In this document: one piece after another, positions 8,401 to 14,547 of the stretch
Layout: every line of letters begins with the position of its first letter
Position numbering within the stretch: position 1 is the first letter of the stretch
Assembly: GCF_022012335.1 (NCBI RefSeq)
Contig: NZ_JAKLTO010000001.1
Coordinates: 434,001-498,000, forward strand
Direction of reading: 5' to 3'
DNA from: Flavobacterium sp. SM15
GTDB lineage: Bacteria > Bacteroidota > Bacteroidia > Flavobacteriales > Flavobacteriaceae
DNA: 64,000 nucleotides
Position numbers and translations under genes: made by a program
Notes under the pieces: generated by a model
Databases searched by the model: none
Told to the model about the DNA's origin: nothing
Seen by the model: only the letters and a program-made list of their open reading frames with translations

Positions 8401-8891
8401 TGCTTAAAAAAAGAGAAAGTATCTTCAATTTAGAATTTGATAGCCCTTGGGTTAAATACTTTTTCTTTGCTTTTGTACTTGGTTTGGGATTCTTTATTCT
8501 TGCTCATGACATTTATAAGCAATCAAATTATGATTATAAAGGAGAATTTTATAAAGAACACATAAAAGATGAAGTCAATGCAAAGGTTCAATACAAAATA
8601 GATAATGAATGGCATAGAGATAAATTAGGAAAAAATCATTTTGACCGAGCAGTATTAAGACTTTCTGACTCATCTGAAATTGGTTATTATTCTATTTATT
8701 TCAAAGTAAATGTTGGAGATTCACTTATAAAAGAGAAGAATTCAAAAACAATAAAAATCATAAAAAAAGATACTATTATTTATAATGATATTTATGATGA
8801 AAATAAATTCCATTATGAATTAAGATACGTTTCTAAAAATGAAAGAACAATTTTATTCCTACATACAGAATCTTCAAGACCAAATCTGTAA
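8400..8891 (+). CDS. unknown membrane-anchored protein inside haem operon
   Basis: A 163-residue protein that I do not recognise. One hydrophobic segment (residues 19-38, VKYFFFAFVLGLGFFILAHD) would anchor it in the inner membrane. The rest is polar and lysine-, tyrosine- and asparagine-rich, probably periplasmic. It begins in the hemE stop (TAATG) and runs 53 bases into hemF in another frame. Codon use (AAA, ATT, TAT, AAT) is clearly more AT-rich than in the flanking hem genes. This fits a later insertion whose own stop was lost at the junction, so that the last 17 or so residues are read from hemF sequence. The protein may therefore be a recent arrival without a role in haem synthesis. Confidence 0.6.
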   Translation: MLKKRESIFNLEFDSPWVKYFFFAFVLGLGFFILAHDIYKQSNYDYKGEFYKEHIKDEVNAKVQYKIDNEWHRDKLGKNHFDRAVLRLSDSSEIGYYSIYFKVNVGDSLIKEKNSKTIKIIKKDTIIYNDIYDENKFHYELRYVSKNERTILFLHTESSRPNL

Positions 8892-9741
8892 AGGTTTGGA
8901 AGGTCTGGACGGCAAAGCCAAATTTCGTCAGGATTTATGGGAGCGTCCCGAAGGCGGTGGCGGAAGAACCCGCGTGATTGAAAACGGCAACGTATTCGAA
9001 AAAGGCGGTGTGAACATTTCAGCCGTGCACGGTGCCTTACCGGTGGCGATGCAAACCTATTTTGGAGTTGGTGAAGTCGATTTTTTTGCCTGCGGACTAA
9101 GTCTGGTGATTCATCCGAAAAATCCGATGGTGCCGACTGTTCATGCCAACTGGCGCTATTTTGAAATGTACGACAAACAAGGCAACATCGTAAACCAATG
9201 GTTTGGTGGTGGTCAGGATTTAACCCCATATTATCTGTTTGAAGAAGACGCAAAACATTTTCACCAAACCTGTAAAACGGCTTGCGACAAGCACAACCCG
9301 GAATTCTATCCAAAGTTTAAAAAACAATGCGACGACTATTTCTGGAACGCTCATCGTGACGAAGCACGAGGCATTGGCGGTTTGTTTTTCGACCATTTAA
9401 AAGCAACTGAAGAAATGTCAATGGAAAACTGGTTCAATTTTGTAACCGAAGTCGGCAACAGTTTCCTTTCCGCTTATTTACCGATTGTTGAAAAACGAAA
9501 AGATTTACCTTCTACAGAAGCCAACCGAACCTGGCAGGAAATCCGTCGCGGTCGTTATGTAGAATTCAATTTGGTTCACGATAAAGGCACCCTATTCGGC
9601 TTAAAAACCAACGGAAGAATCGAATCGATTTTGATGAGTTTACCTCCGCATGTGCAATGGGTGTACGACCATCATCCGGAAGCGCGAAGCGAAGAAGAAA
9701 AATTAATTAAAGTATTAGCCAATCCAGTCGATTGGATTTAA
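8839..9741 (+). CDS. hemF: oxygen-dependent coproporphyrinogen-III oxidase
   Basis: Converts coproporphyrinogen III to protoporphyrinogen IX with molecular oxygen. The 300-residue protein shows the family blocks WERPEGGGGRTRVI, ISAVHGALP, PMVPTVHANWRYFE and WFGGGQDLTPYY, and YVEFNLVHDKGTLFGL near the C-terminus. The start MKEQFYSYIQNLQDQI matches typical N-termini and lies inside the preceding unknown gene (53-base overlap), so its ribosome entry must lie in that gene. Use of the aerobic enzyme indicates an oxygen-respiring organism. Confidence 0.97.
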   Translation: MKEQFYSYIQNLQDQICKGLEGLDGKAKFRQDLWERPEGGGGRTRVIENGNVFEKGGVNISAVHGALPVAMQTYFGVGEVDFFACGLSLVIHPKNPMVPTVHANWRYFEMYDKQGNIVNQWFGGGQDLTPYYLFEEDAKHFHQTCKTACDKHNPEFYPKFKKQCDDYFWNAHRDEARGIGGLFFDHLKATEEMSMENWFNFVTEVGNSFLSAYLPIVEKRKDLPSTEANRTWQEIRRGRYVEFNLVHDKGTLFGLKTNGRIESILMSLPPHVQWVYDHHPEARSEEEKLIKVLANPVDWI

Positions 9742-9752
9742 AAATAAACGTT

Positions 9753-10751
9753 ATGTACCCATTACACCGAGGCAGAAGATTACGCGTAAACGAAAGCATT
9801 AGAAGTTTAGTGCGTGAAACTAGTTTAAGTCCCGCAGATTTCATGTTCCCGATGTTCATCGCAGAAGGTGAAAACGTAAAAGTGGAAATCCCATCAATGC
9901 CGGGTATTTTCCGCCGTTCAATTGATTTGACGGTAGAAGAAGTAAAAGAATTGTTTGCTTTAGGCATTCGTGCGGTAAACATTTATGTAAAAGTAAACGA
10001 CAACTTAAAGGACAACACCGGAAAAGAAGCCTGGAACCCCAACGGATTAATGCAACAGGCAATTAAAGCAATCAAAACCGCTTGCCCGGAAATGATCGTA
10101 ATGCCCGATGTAGCTTTAGATCCGTATTCGATGTATGGACACGATGGAATAATAAAAAATGGCGATGTAGCCAACGATGAAACGGTGGAAGCACTTGTGA
10201 AAATGGCCGTTTCCCATGCGCAGGCCGGAGCTGATTTTGTAGCGCCCAGCGACATGATGGACGGACGCGTGTTGCGTCTACGCGAAGGTTTGGATGCAGC
10301 TGGTTTCCATAATGTGGGAATTATGAGTTATTCGGCGAAATATGCTTCGGCATTTTACGGACCGTTTCGTGATGCTTTGGATTCTGCCCCAAAAGAAGCG
10401 GATATCGAAGTACCGAAAGACAAGAAAACCTATCAAATGGATTACGCCAATCGCATTGAAGCCATCAAAGAAGCGGTTATGGATGTGGAAGAAGGAGCCG
10501 ATATGGTCATGGTAAAGCCGGGAATCGCTTATCTGGATATCGTTCGTGAAGTTAAAAACGCCGTGAACGTTCCGGTGACGGTTTTTCATGTTTCGGGAGA
10601 ATATGCGATGATTAAAGCTGCTTCGGAACGAGGCTGGTTGGATCACGACAAAATTATGATGGAACAACTCATGTGCATCAAGCGTGCCGGAGCTAGTTTG
10701 ATTTCTACTTATTTTGCCAAAGAAGCCGCTATTTTATTGAATCATAAATAA
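9753..10751 (+). CDS. hemB: delta-aminolevulinic acid dehydratase (porphobilinogen synthase)
   Basis: Condenses two 5-aminolevulinate molecules into porphobilinogen. The Schiff-base lysine is in MVMVKPGIAYLD (Lys255) and the second active-site lysine in SYSAKYAS (Lys196). The segment that binds zinc through cysteines in other members reads DVALDPYSMYGHDG here, without the three cysteines. This places the enzyme in the magnesium-dependent class. The ATG at 9753 (MYPLHRGRRLR) is chosen over a TTG at 9732 that lies inside hemF. The stop overlaps the cytochrome start (TAATG). Length 332 residues. Confidence 0.97.
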   Translation: MYPLHRGRRLRVNESIRSLVRETSLSPADFMFPMFIAEGENVKVEIPSMPGIFRRSIDLTVEEVKELFALGIRAVNIYVKVNDNLKDNTGKEAWNPNGLMQQAIKAIKTACPEMIVMPDVALDPYSMYGHDGIIKNGDVANDETVEALVKMAVSHAQAGADFVAPSDMMDGRVLRLREGLDAAGFHNVGIMSYSAKYASAFYGPFRDALDSAPKEADIEVPKDKKTYQMDYANRIEAIKEAVMDVEEGADMVMVKPGIAYLDIVREVKNAVNVPVTVFHVSGEYAMIKAASERGWLDHDKIMMEQLMCIKRAGASLISTYFAKEAAILLNHK

Positions 10752-11137
10752 TGAAGAAGAATGTTTTAGTGCTTGCTGCTCTTGCCCTGACAGCCTGCAA
10801 AAATGAAGAAAAAGAAAAAGCTGCCTTATATCCGGAAGTAAAAAAGTCTCCAAAAGAAGTCGCTTTAGCTTTAGGAAAAGAAGTTTTTGACGGAAAAGGT
10901 ATGTGTTATTCGTGCCACAAACCCAATCAGAAAGTAATTGGGCCGAGTGTGGCGGATATTGCTAAAATTTACAAAGAAAAAGGCGCCAGCATTACTGATT
11001 TCCTTACTGAAAAAAGCGGTCCAATTGTAGATCCGACACAATACAGCGTAATGAAAACGAATTTTGCCATTACCAAAAACCTGCCGGAAGAAGAACTGAA
11101 AGCCCTTGAAACTTACATACTTAGTTTCGCTAAATAA
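10751..11137 (+). CDS. c-type cytochrome lipoprotein
   Basis: A 128-residue mono-haem cytochrome c. The signal peptide ends in a lipobox (LALTAC, Cys16), so it should be anchored in the membrane on the periplasmic side. The haem site is CYSCH (residues 54-58), and a methionine in YSVMKTNF is the likely sixth ligand. It is the last gene of the haem operon, joined to hemB by a TAATG overlap. A haem-using protein made with the haem enzymes fits, although c-type maturation proceeds elsewhere. The electron partner is unknown; a role near the respiratory chain is inferred. A terminator follows. Confidence 0.88.
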   Translation: MKKNVLVLAALALTACKNEEKEKAALYPEVKKSPKEVALALGKEVFDGKGMCYSCHKPNQKVIGPSVADIAKIYKEKGASITDFLTEKSGPIVDPTQYSVMKTNFAITKNLPEEELKALETYILSFAK

Positions 11138-11143
11138 TATTTC

Positions 11144-11170
11144 TGTCCTCTTCGGAGGACATTTTTATTT
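11144..11170 (+). terminator. haem operon terminator (UUCG tetraloop)
   Basis: TGTCCTC (11144-11150) pairs with GAGGACA (11155-11161) around a TTCG loop, the very stable C(UUCG)G form, followed by TTTTTATTT. It lies 6 bases after the cytochrome stop. Confidence 0.85.
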
Positions 11171-11175
11171 GACAA

Positions 11176-11220
11176 AATGTAAAATTTATTTGTCATTATG
11201 GAAATTATGTTTTACATTTG
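11176..11220 (+). promoter_or_regulatory. promoter and inverted-repeat operator, XRE pair
   Basis: The -7 element TACATTTG (11213-11220) is preceded by TTG at 11190-11192 (20-base spacing, slightly long). A 9-bp inverted repeat, AATGTAAAA (11176-11184) and TTTTACATT (11210-11218), flanks and overlaps the -7 element. This is a good place for an autorepressor site, and the XRE protein at 11716 is the obvious candidate to bind it. Confidence 0.5.
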
Positions 11221-11246
11221 AAGTAATCATTTAAAAATCAATCATC

Positions 11247-11726
11247 ATGAAAACGAACTTTTTATTTCCGAATGTGCTTAAAAAACCAAGCTTAATTCTA
11301 TTGTTACTTTCTTTTTTCGGACTGGTATTTGTGTTGAATTTCAACGACGACGAAGCGGTGCAGCTGCAAGCCAAAGTATTTGCTTTAATGAACGATCAGA
11401 ACTTAAAAGGTCCTTTTTATTTCAGTTGGGCCAAGAACAACATACTTGATGAACTGGCAATGCTGCTTTTCATTGCAAGCGGATTGGTGTTTGCCTTCTC
11501 TAAAGAGAAAACCGAAGACGAAATGGTCGCAAAAATTAGGGTGGAAAGCTTGGTATGGGCCACCTATTTCAATTACGCAGTATTAGCATTCTGCATTCTT
11601 TTTATTTACGGACTGCCTTTCTTGAATGTGATGATGTACAACATGTTTACCCTGTTGGTCTTCTTCATCATCCGTTTCCATTGGATGCTATACAAATCAA
11701 CTAAATTTGAACCCAATGAAGAATAA
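11247..11726 (+). CDS. four-helix membrane protein paired with XRE regulator
   Basis: A 159-residue integral membrane protein with about four hydrophobic segments (near residues 16-31, 71-88, 108-124 and 128-146) and short loops. No family was recognised with confidence. It overlaps the downstream XRE regulator by 11 bases, and the two share one promoter with an inverted repeat. Such pairs, a small membrane protein with a 65-70-residue XRE regulator, are common in bacteria, and the membrane protein's function is generally unknown. A toxin-antitoxin role is possible, but nothing in the sequence shows it. Confidence 0.7.
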   Translation: MKTNFLFPNVLKKPSLILLLLSFFGLVFVLNFNDDEAVQLQAKVFALMNDQNLKGPFYFSWAKNNILDELAMLLFIASGLVFAFSKEKTEDEMVAKIRVESLVWATYFNYAVLAFCILFIYGLPFLNVMMYNMFTLLVFFIIRFHWMLYKSTKFEPNEE

Positions 11727-11916
11727 CGTAAAAGTACAACGCGCCATCGCCAACCTCACTCAGGCGGAACTGGCCGAAAAAATTGGGGTAAGCCGACAGA
11801 CCATCAACGCCATTGAAGCGGGAAAATACGTTCCTTCCACTGTTTTGGCTTTAAAGATTGCCAAACTGTTCGAAAAATCCGTTAACGATATTTTTGAATT
11901 GGAAGCCACCGACTAA
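11716..11916 (+). CDS. small XRE-family helix-turn-helix regulator
   Basis: A 66-residue protein that is almost only a Cro/CI-type helix-turn-helix: LTQAELAEKIGVSRQTINAI, then EAGKYVPSTVLALKIAKLF, with the usual short end VNDIFEL. It has no sensor domain, so it probably acts as a simple repressor of its own operon. The ATG at 11716 overlaps the membrane-protein gene by 11 bases; a TTG at 11707 is an unlikely alternative. The inverted repeat at 11176-11218 is the likely target. Confidence 0.9.
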   Translation: MKNNVKVQRAIANLTQAELAEKIGVSRQTINAIEAGKYVPSTVLALKIAKLFEKSVNDIFELEATD

Positions 11917-11933
11917 TTTGCTATCTTTAGCAG

Positions 11934-12404
11934 ATGCAAACGGTTTTTATCAATACTCCATTAGGTACCGCTAAAATAAAAGGCGATGAACTGGGCGTTT
12001 CGGTGATTTCGATTCTTCAGGAAGGCGAAATTTCGAAAACCATACCTGTGGAGTTGAAGGATGCCGTAAAGCAATTGCAGGAATACTTCGAAGGGAAACG
12101 CACCACGTTTAATTTTCCGATCAATCCCAAAGGTACCGAGTTTCAGCAAAAAGTATGGAAAGCCCTTTTGGAAATCCCGTACGGAAAAACCACTTCCTAT
12201 ATGAATTTGTCCAAGAAGTTGGGCGATGTGAAAGCGATTCGTGCCGTTGCTTCGGCAAATGGCAAAAACCCTCTGTGGATTGTGGTGCCTTGTCACAGGG
12301 TGATTGGTTCCGATGGTTCACTGACAGGTTATGCCGGTGGTTTGTGGCGTAAGAAATGGTTACTTGATCATGAAAACCCGCAAAAGCAACAAAGTTTATT
12401 TTAA
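11934..12404 (+). CDS. ogt: methylated-DNA--protein-cysteine S-methyltransferase
   Basis: Repairs O6-alkylguanine in DNA by moving the alkyl group to its own cysteine in a single-use reaction. The acceptor is Cys120 in VVPCHRVIG. The DNA-binding helix-turn-helix segment reads YGKTTSYMNLSKKLGD and RAVASANGKNP. At 156 residues it has the compact Ogt form without an Ada regulatory domain. It follows the XRE gene by 17 bases but needs no functional link to it. A TATCTTTA just upstream resembles a -7 element. Confidence 0.93.
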   Translation: MQTVFINTPLGTAKIKGDELGVSVISILQEGEISKTIPVELKDAVKQLQEYFEGKRTTFNFPINPKGTEFQQKVWKALLEIPYGKTTSYMNLSKKLGDVKAIRAVASANGKNPLWIVVPCHRVIGSDGSLTGYAGGLWRKKWLLDHENPQKQQSLF

Positions 12405-12421
12405 TGCCATGGCTTCCCACC

Positions 12422-12500
12422 AGCCCCGATAGCAGCAACTACCTTGTAGTGCGGATAGCGGGAATATGGTTTACAAAAATTCCTGAATCATTCGCTCCAA
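12422..12500 (+). repeat. structured intergenic element, copy 1
   Basis: The left block agccccgatagcag (12422-12435) and right block gcggatagcggga flank a hairpin ACTAC-CTT-GTAGT (12438-12450). The outer CCCG (12425-12428) can pair with CGGG (12459-12462), and a conserved tail cattcgctccaa ends at 12500. A second copy with the same layout lies at 37394-37481. I recall such elements as common between genes in Flavobacterium. It may correspond to a catalogued flavobacterial RNA motif such as Flavo-1, which I cannot check here. The strand is uncertain. Confidence 0.6.
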
Positions 12501-12560
12501 AAAATAAAAAAGATAATCCGAATTTGTGTAAATTCGTGGAAATCGGTTAAACCTTACATT

Positions 12561-13721
12561 ATGAAATTCCTGAAAAGCTTCCTGAAATGGTTTTGCATCA
12601 TTTTGGCATCCATCATTATTTTGATGTACATTTTCGATGTAGATTACTTACTTCGCGCCGTAAGAACCATTTATTTCAGAGGGTATACCACGGCATTTTT
12701 GGATGATTACACCCATTTTCCGAACCGTGAAATCAAAAAAGGAACAGGTCAGCCGTGGGCTATTGCCAAAGATTATAATTCTGTACCTGCAACTGAAGAA
12801 TTAAATAAAACCCATAAAGAATTGGGAACCGTCGCTTACCTCATCATTAAAAACGACAGCATCTGGCACGAGAGTTATTTTGACGGGTATGGAAAAAAAT
12901 CCAAATCGAATTCGTTTTCTATGGCCAAAAGTGTGGTTTCGGCAGCACTAGGCAAAGCAATTATGGATGGTAAAATAAAAAGTTTAGACCAAAAAGTAAC
13001 TGATTTTTTTCCGGAACTCAAAGGTAAATTTGCCAAGGAAGTAACAGTAGGAGATTTATCTTCAATGGCTTCCGGATTGAGTTGGGATGAAAAGTATTAC
13101 AGCCCATTTTCCATAGTCACCCGCGCCTATTTTGACAACGATTTAAAGAAAGTGATTTTAGGATTGGATGTTAAGGAAAAGCCCGGACAGTCTTTTAAAT
13201 ATTTAAGCGGTGCCACGCAATTATTGGCGATGTGCCTCGAGAAGGCGACTGGCGAATATTTATCGGATTATGTTTCCAAGAATTTCTGGCAACCGATGGG
13301 CGCAGAAAACGACGCACTCTGGCAATTGGACCACAACGGCGATGGAATTGAAAAAGCGTATTGCTGTATTGCCAGTAACGCACGAGACTTTGCCCGCTTT
13401 GGGAAACTCTACCGCGATTTTGGAAAATGGAACGGCAAACAACTTTTAGACAGCACTTTTGTAGCGAAATCCATTAAACCAAGATTTGCAGACAGCCCAC
13501 AGTATGGTTATGGCTTCTGGTTGCATAAAATCAATGGGAAACAATTGTTTTACATGCGAGGCCATTTAGGTCAGTTTGTGATTGTAGTACCACAAGACAA
13601 TGTGATTATCGTTCGTTTGGGTCATATCAAAGGGGTGCAAACCGAGGAAGATCCTCATAGTAACGATTTATACGTATACTTTAACGAAGCTTACAAAATG
13701 TTGGAAAAGCGAAAAAAATAA
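12561..13721 (+). CDS. membrane-anchored serine hydrolase (class C beta-lactamase fold)
   Basis: A 386-residue enzyme of the beta-lactamase/D-aminopeptidase superfamily. An N-terminal hydrophobic segment (residues 8-26) anchors it in the inner membrane, with the domain in the periplasm. Catalytic residues are visible as the SxxK motif SMAK (Ser120, Lys123) and YLS (Tyr214). The MRGHLGQF segment near the end lies where the third motif is expected. Such proteins are mostly esterases or peptidases of unknown substrate; real beta-lactamase activity is unlikely. It appears to be a single gene, preceded by the structured intergenic element. Confidence 0.88.
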   Translation: MKFLKSFLKWFCIILASIIILMYIFDVDYLLRAVRTIYFRGYTTAFLDDYTHFPNREIKKGTGQPWAIAKDYNSVPATEELNKTHKELGTVAYLIIKNDSIWHESYFDGYGKKSKSNSFSMAKSVVSAALGKAIMDGKIKSLDQKVTDFFPELKGKFAKEVTVGDLSSMASGLSWDEKYYSPFSIVTRAYFDNDLKKVILGLDVKEKPGQSFKYLSGATQLLAMCLEKATGEYLSDYVSKNFWQPMGAENDALWQLDHNGDGIEKAYCCIASNARDFARFGKLYRDFGKWNGKQLLDSTFVAKSIKPRFADSPQYGYGFWLHKINGKQLFYMRGHLGQFVIVVPQDNVIIVRLGHIKGVQTEEDPHSNDLYVYFNEAYKMLEKRKK

Positions 13722-13780
13722 TCTTAATTTGTACTACTTTTCATCTATAAACCAAATAGCATTTTTATACACCAAACATC

Positions 13781-14494
13781 ATGATTGAGAAAATTGCCTT
13801 AGACAACATTCTGTTTCTGGACATTGAAACCGTACCTGAAATAGAAAATTTCACCGAACTGGATCCGGTAAAACAGGAACTTTTCGCGACAAAAACCCAA
13901 TACCAGCGCAAAGAAGATTTCACTCCGGAAGAATTTTACGAAAGAGCCGGAATTTGGGCGGAATTTGGAAAAATCATCTGCATTTCGGTTGGGTATTTTA
14001 CCTTGAAAAGCGATATCCGTCATTTTCGGGTGACTTCTTTCTTTGGGGAAGAATCTAAAATTCTGAAAGACTTTTCTAATTTACTGAACAATCATTTTTC
14101 ACAGCCCCAACATCTGTTGTGCGGGCACAATGCCAAAGAATTCGATTTTCCGTTCATCGCCAGAAGAATGCTTATTCATGGGATTCAAATCCCCCAGAAA
14201 CTAAATTTGTTTGGGAAAAAACCTTGGGAAGTACCTCATCTGGACACTATGGAACTCTGGAAGTTCGGGGATTATAAAACCTTTACTTCTTTAAAACTAC
14301 TGACCAATGTTTTGGGTATTCCTTCACCTAAAGACGATATCGACGGCAGCGAAGTTGGAAAAGTGTATTACATCGACAAAGACATCGACCGCATAATTAC
14401 TTACTGTGAAAAAGATGTAATAGCCGTGGCGCAAATCTTTTTGAAAATGCGCCGCGAGGATTTGCTCATTGAAGAAGAAATCATTCATGTGTAA
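13781..14494 (+). CDS. 3'-5' exonuclease, DnaQ/PolB-like DEDD family
   Basis: A 237-residue predicted exonuclease related to the proofreading domain of family B DNA polymerases. The acidic metal-binding motifs are in order: LFLDIETVP (residues 12-20), CGHNAKEFDFPFIARRM (near 114-130) and YCEKDVIA (near 208-215), which is the DEDDy pattern with the final tyrosine. LDTMELWKFGDYKTFTSL sits where the substrate-binding helix is expected. It has no polymerase domain. A role in DNA repair or RNA processing is inferred from the family. It converges on the subtilase gene and shares its terminator. Confidence 0.88.
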   Translation: MIEKIALDNILFLDIETVPEIENFTELDPVKQELFATKTQYQRKEDFTPEEFYERAGIWAEFGKIICISVGYFTLKSDIRHFRVTSFFGEESKILKDFSNLLNNHFSQPQHLLCGHNAKEFDFPFIARRMLIHGIQIPQKLNLFGKKPWEVPHLDTMELWKFGDYKTFTSLKLLTNVLGIPSPKDDIDGSEVGKVYYIDKDIDRIITYCEKDVIAVAQIFLKMRREDLLIEEEIIHV

Positions 14495-14500
14495 CCATAA

Positions 14501-14530
14501 AAAAAGGGCTTCAGTTATGAAGCCCTTTTT
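14501..14530. terminator. bidirectional terminator, exonuclease / subtilase
   Basis: A 13-bp perfect hairpin (14501-14513 with 14518-14530, loop GTTA) has A-rich and T-rich arms between two convergent genes. Confidence 0.9.
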
Positions 14531-14547
14531 ATTTGTATCATTTTAAA

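Noticed and set aside
8813-9313. Minus-strand open frame of 166 codons opposite hemF
   Set aside because: Composition is rich in Arg and Cys, as expected for the reverse of hemF codons; no promoter or motif.
11247-11916. Calling the XRE/membrane protein pair a toxin-antitoxin system
   Set aside because: The arrangement is suggestive, but no toxin family was recognised and no toxicity signal is visible in the sequence.
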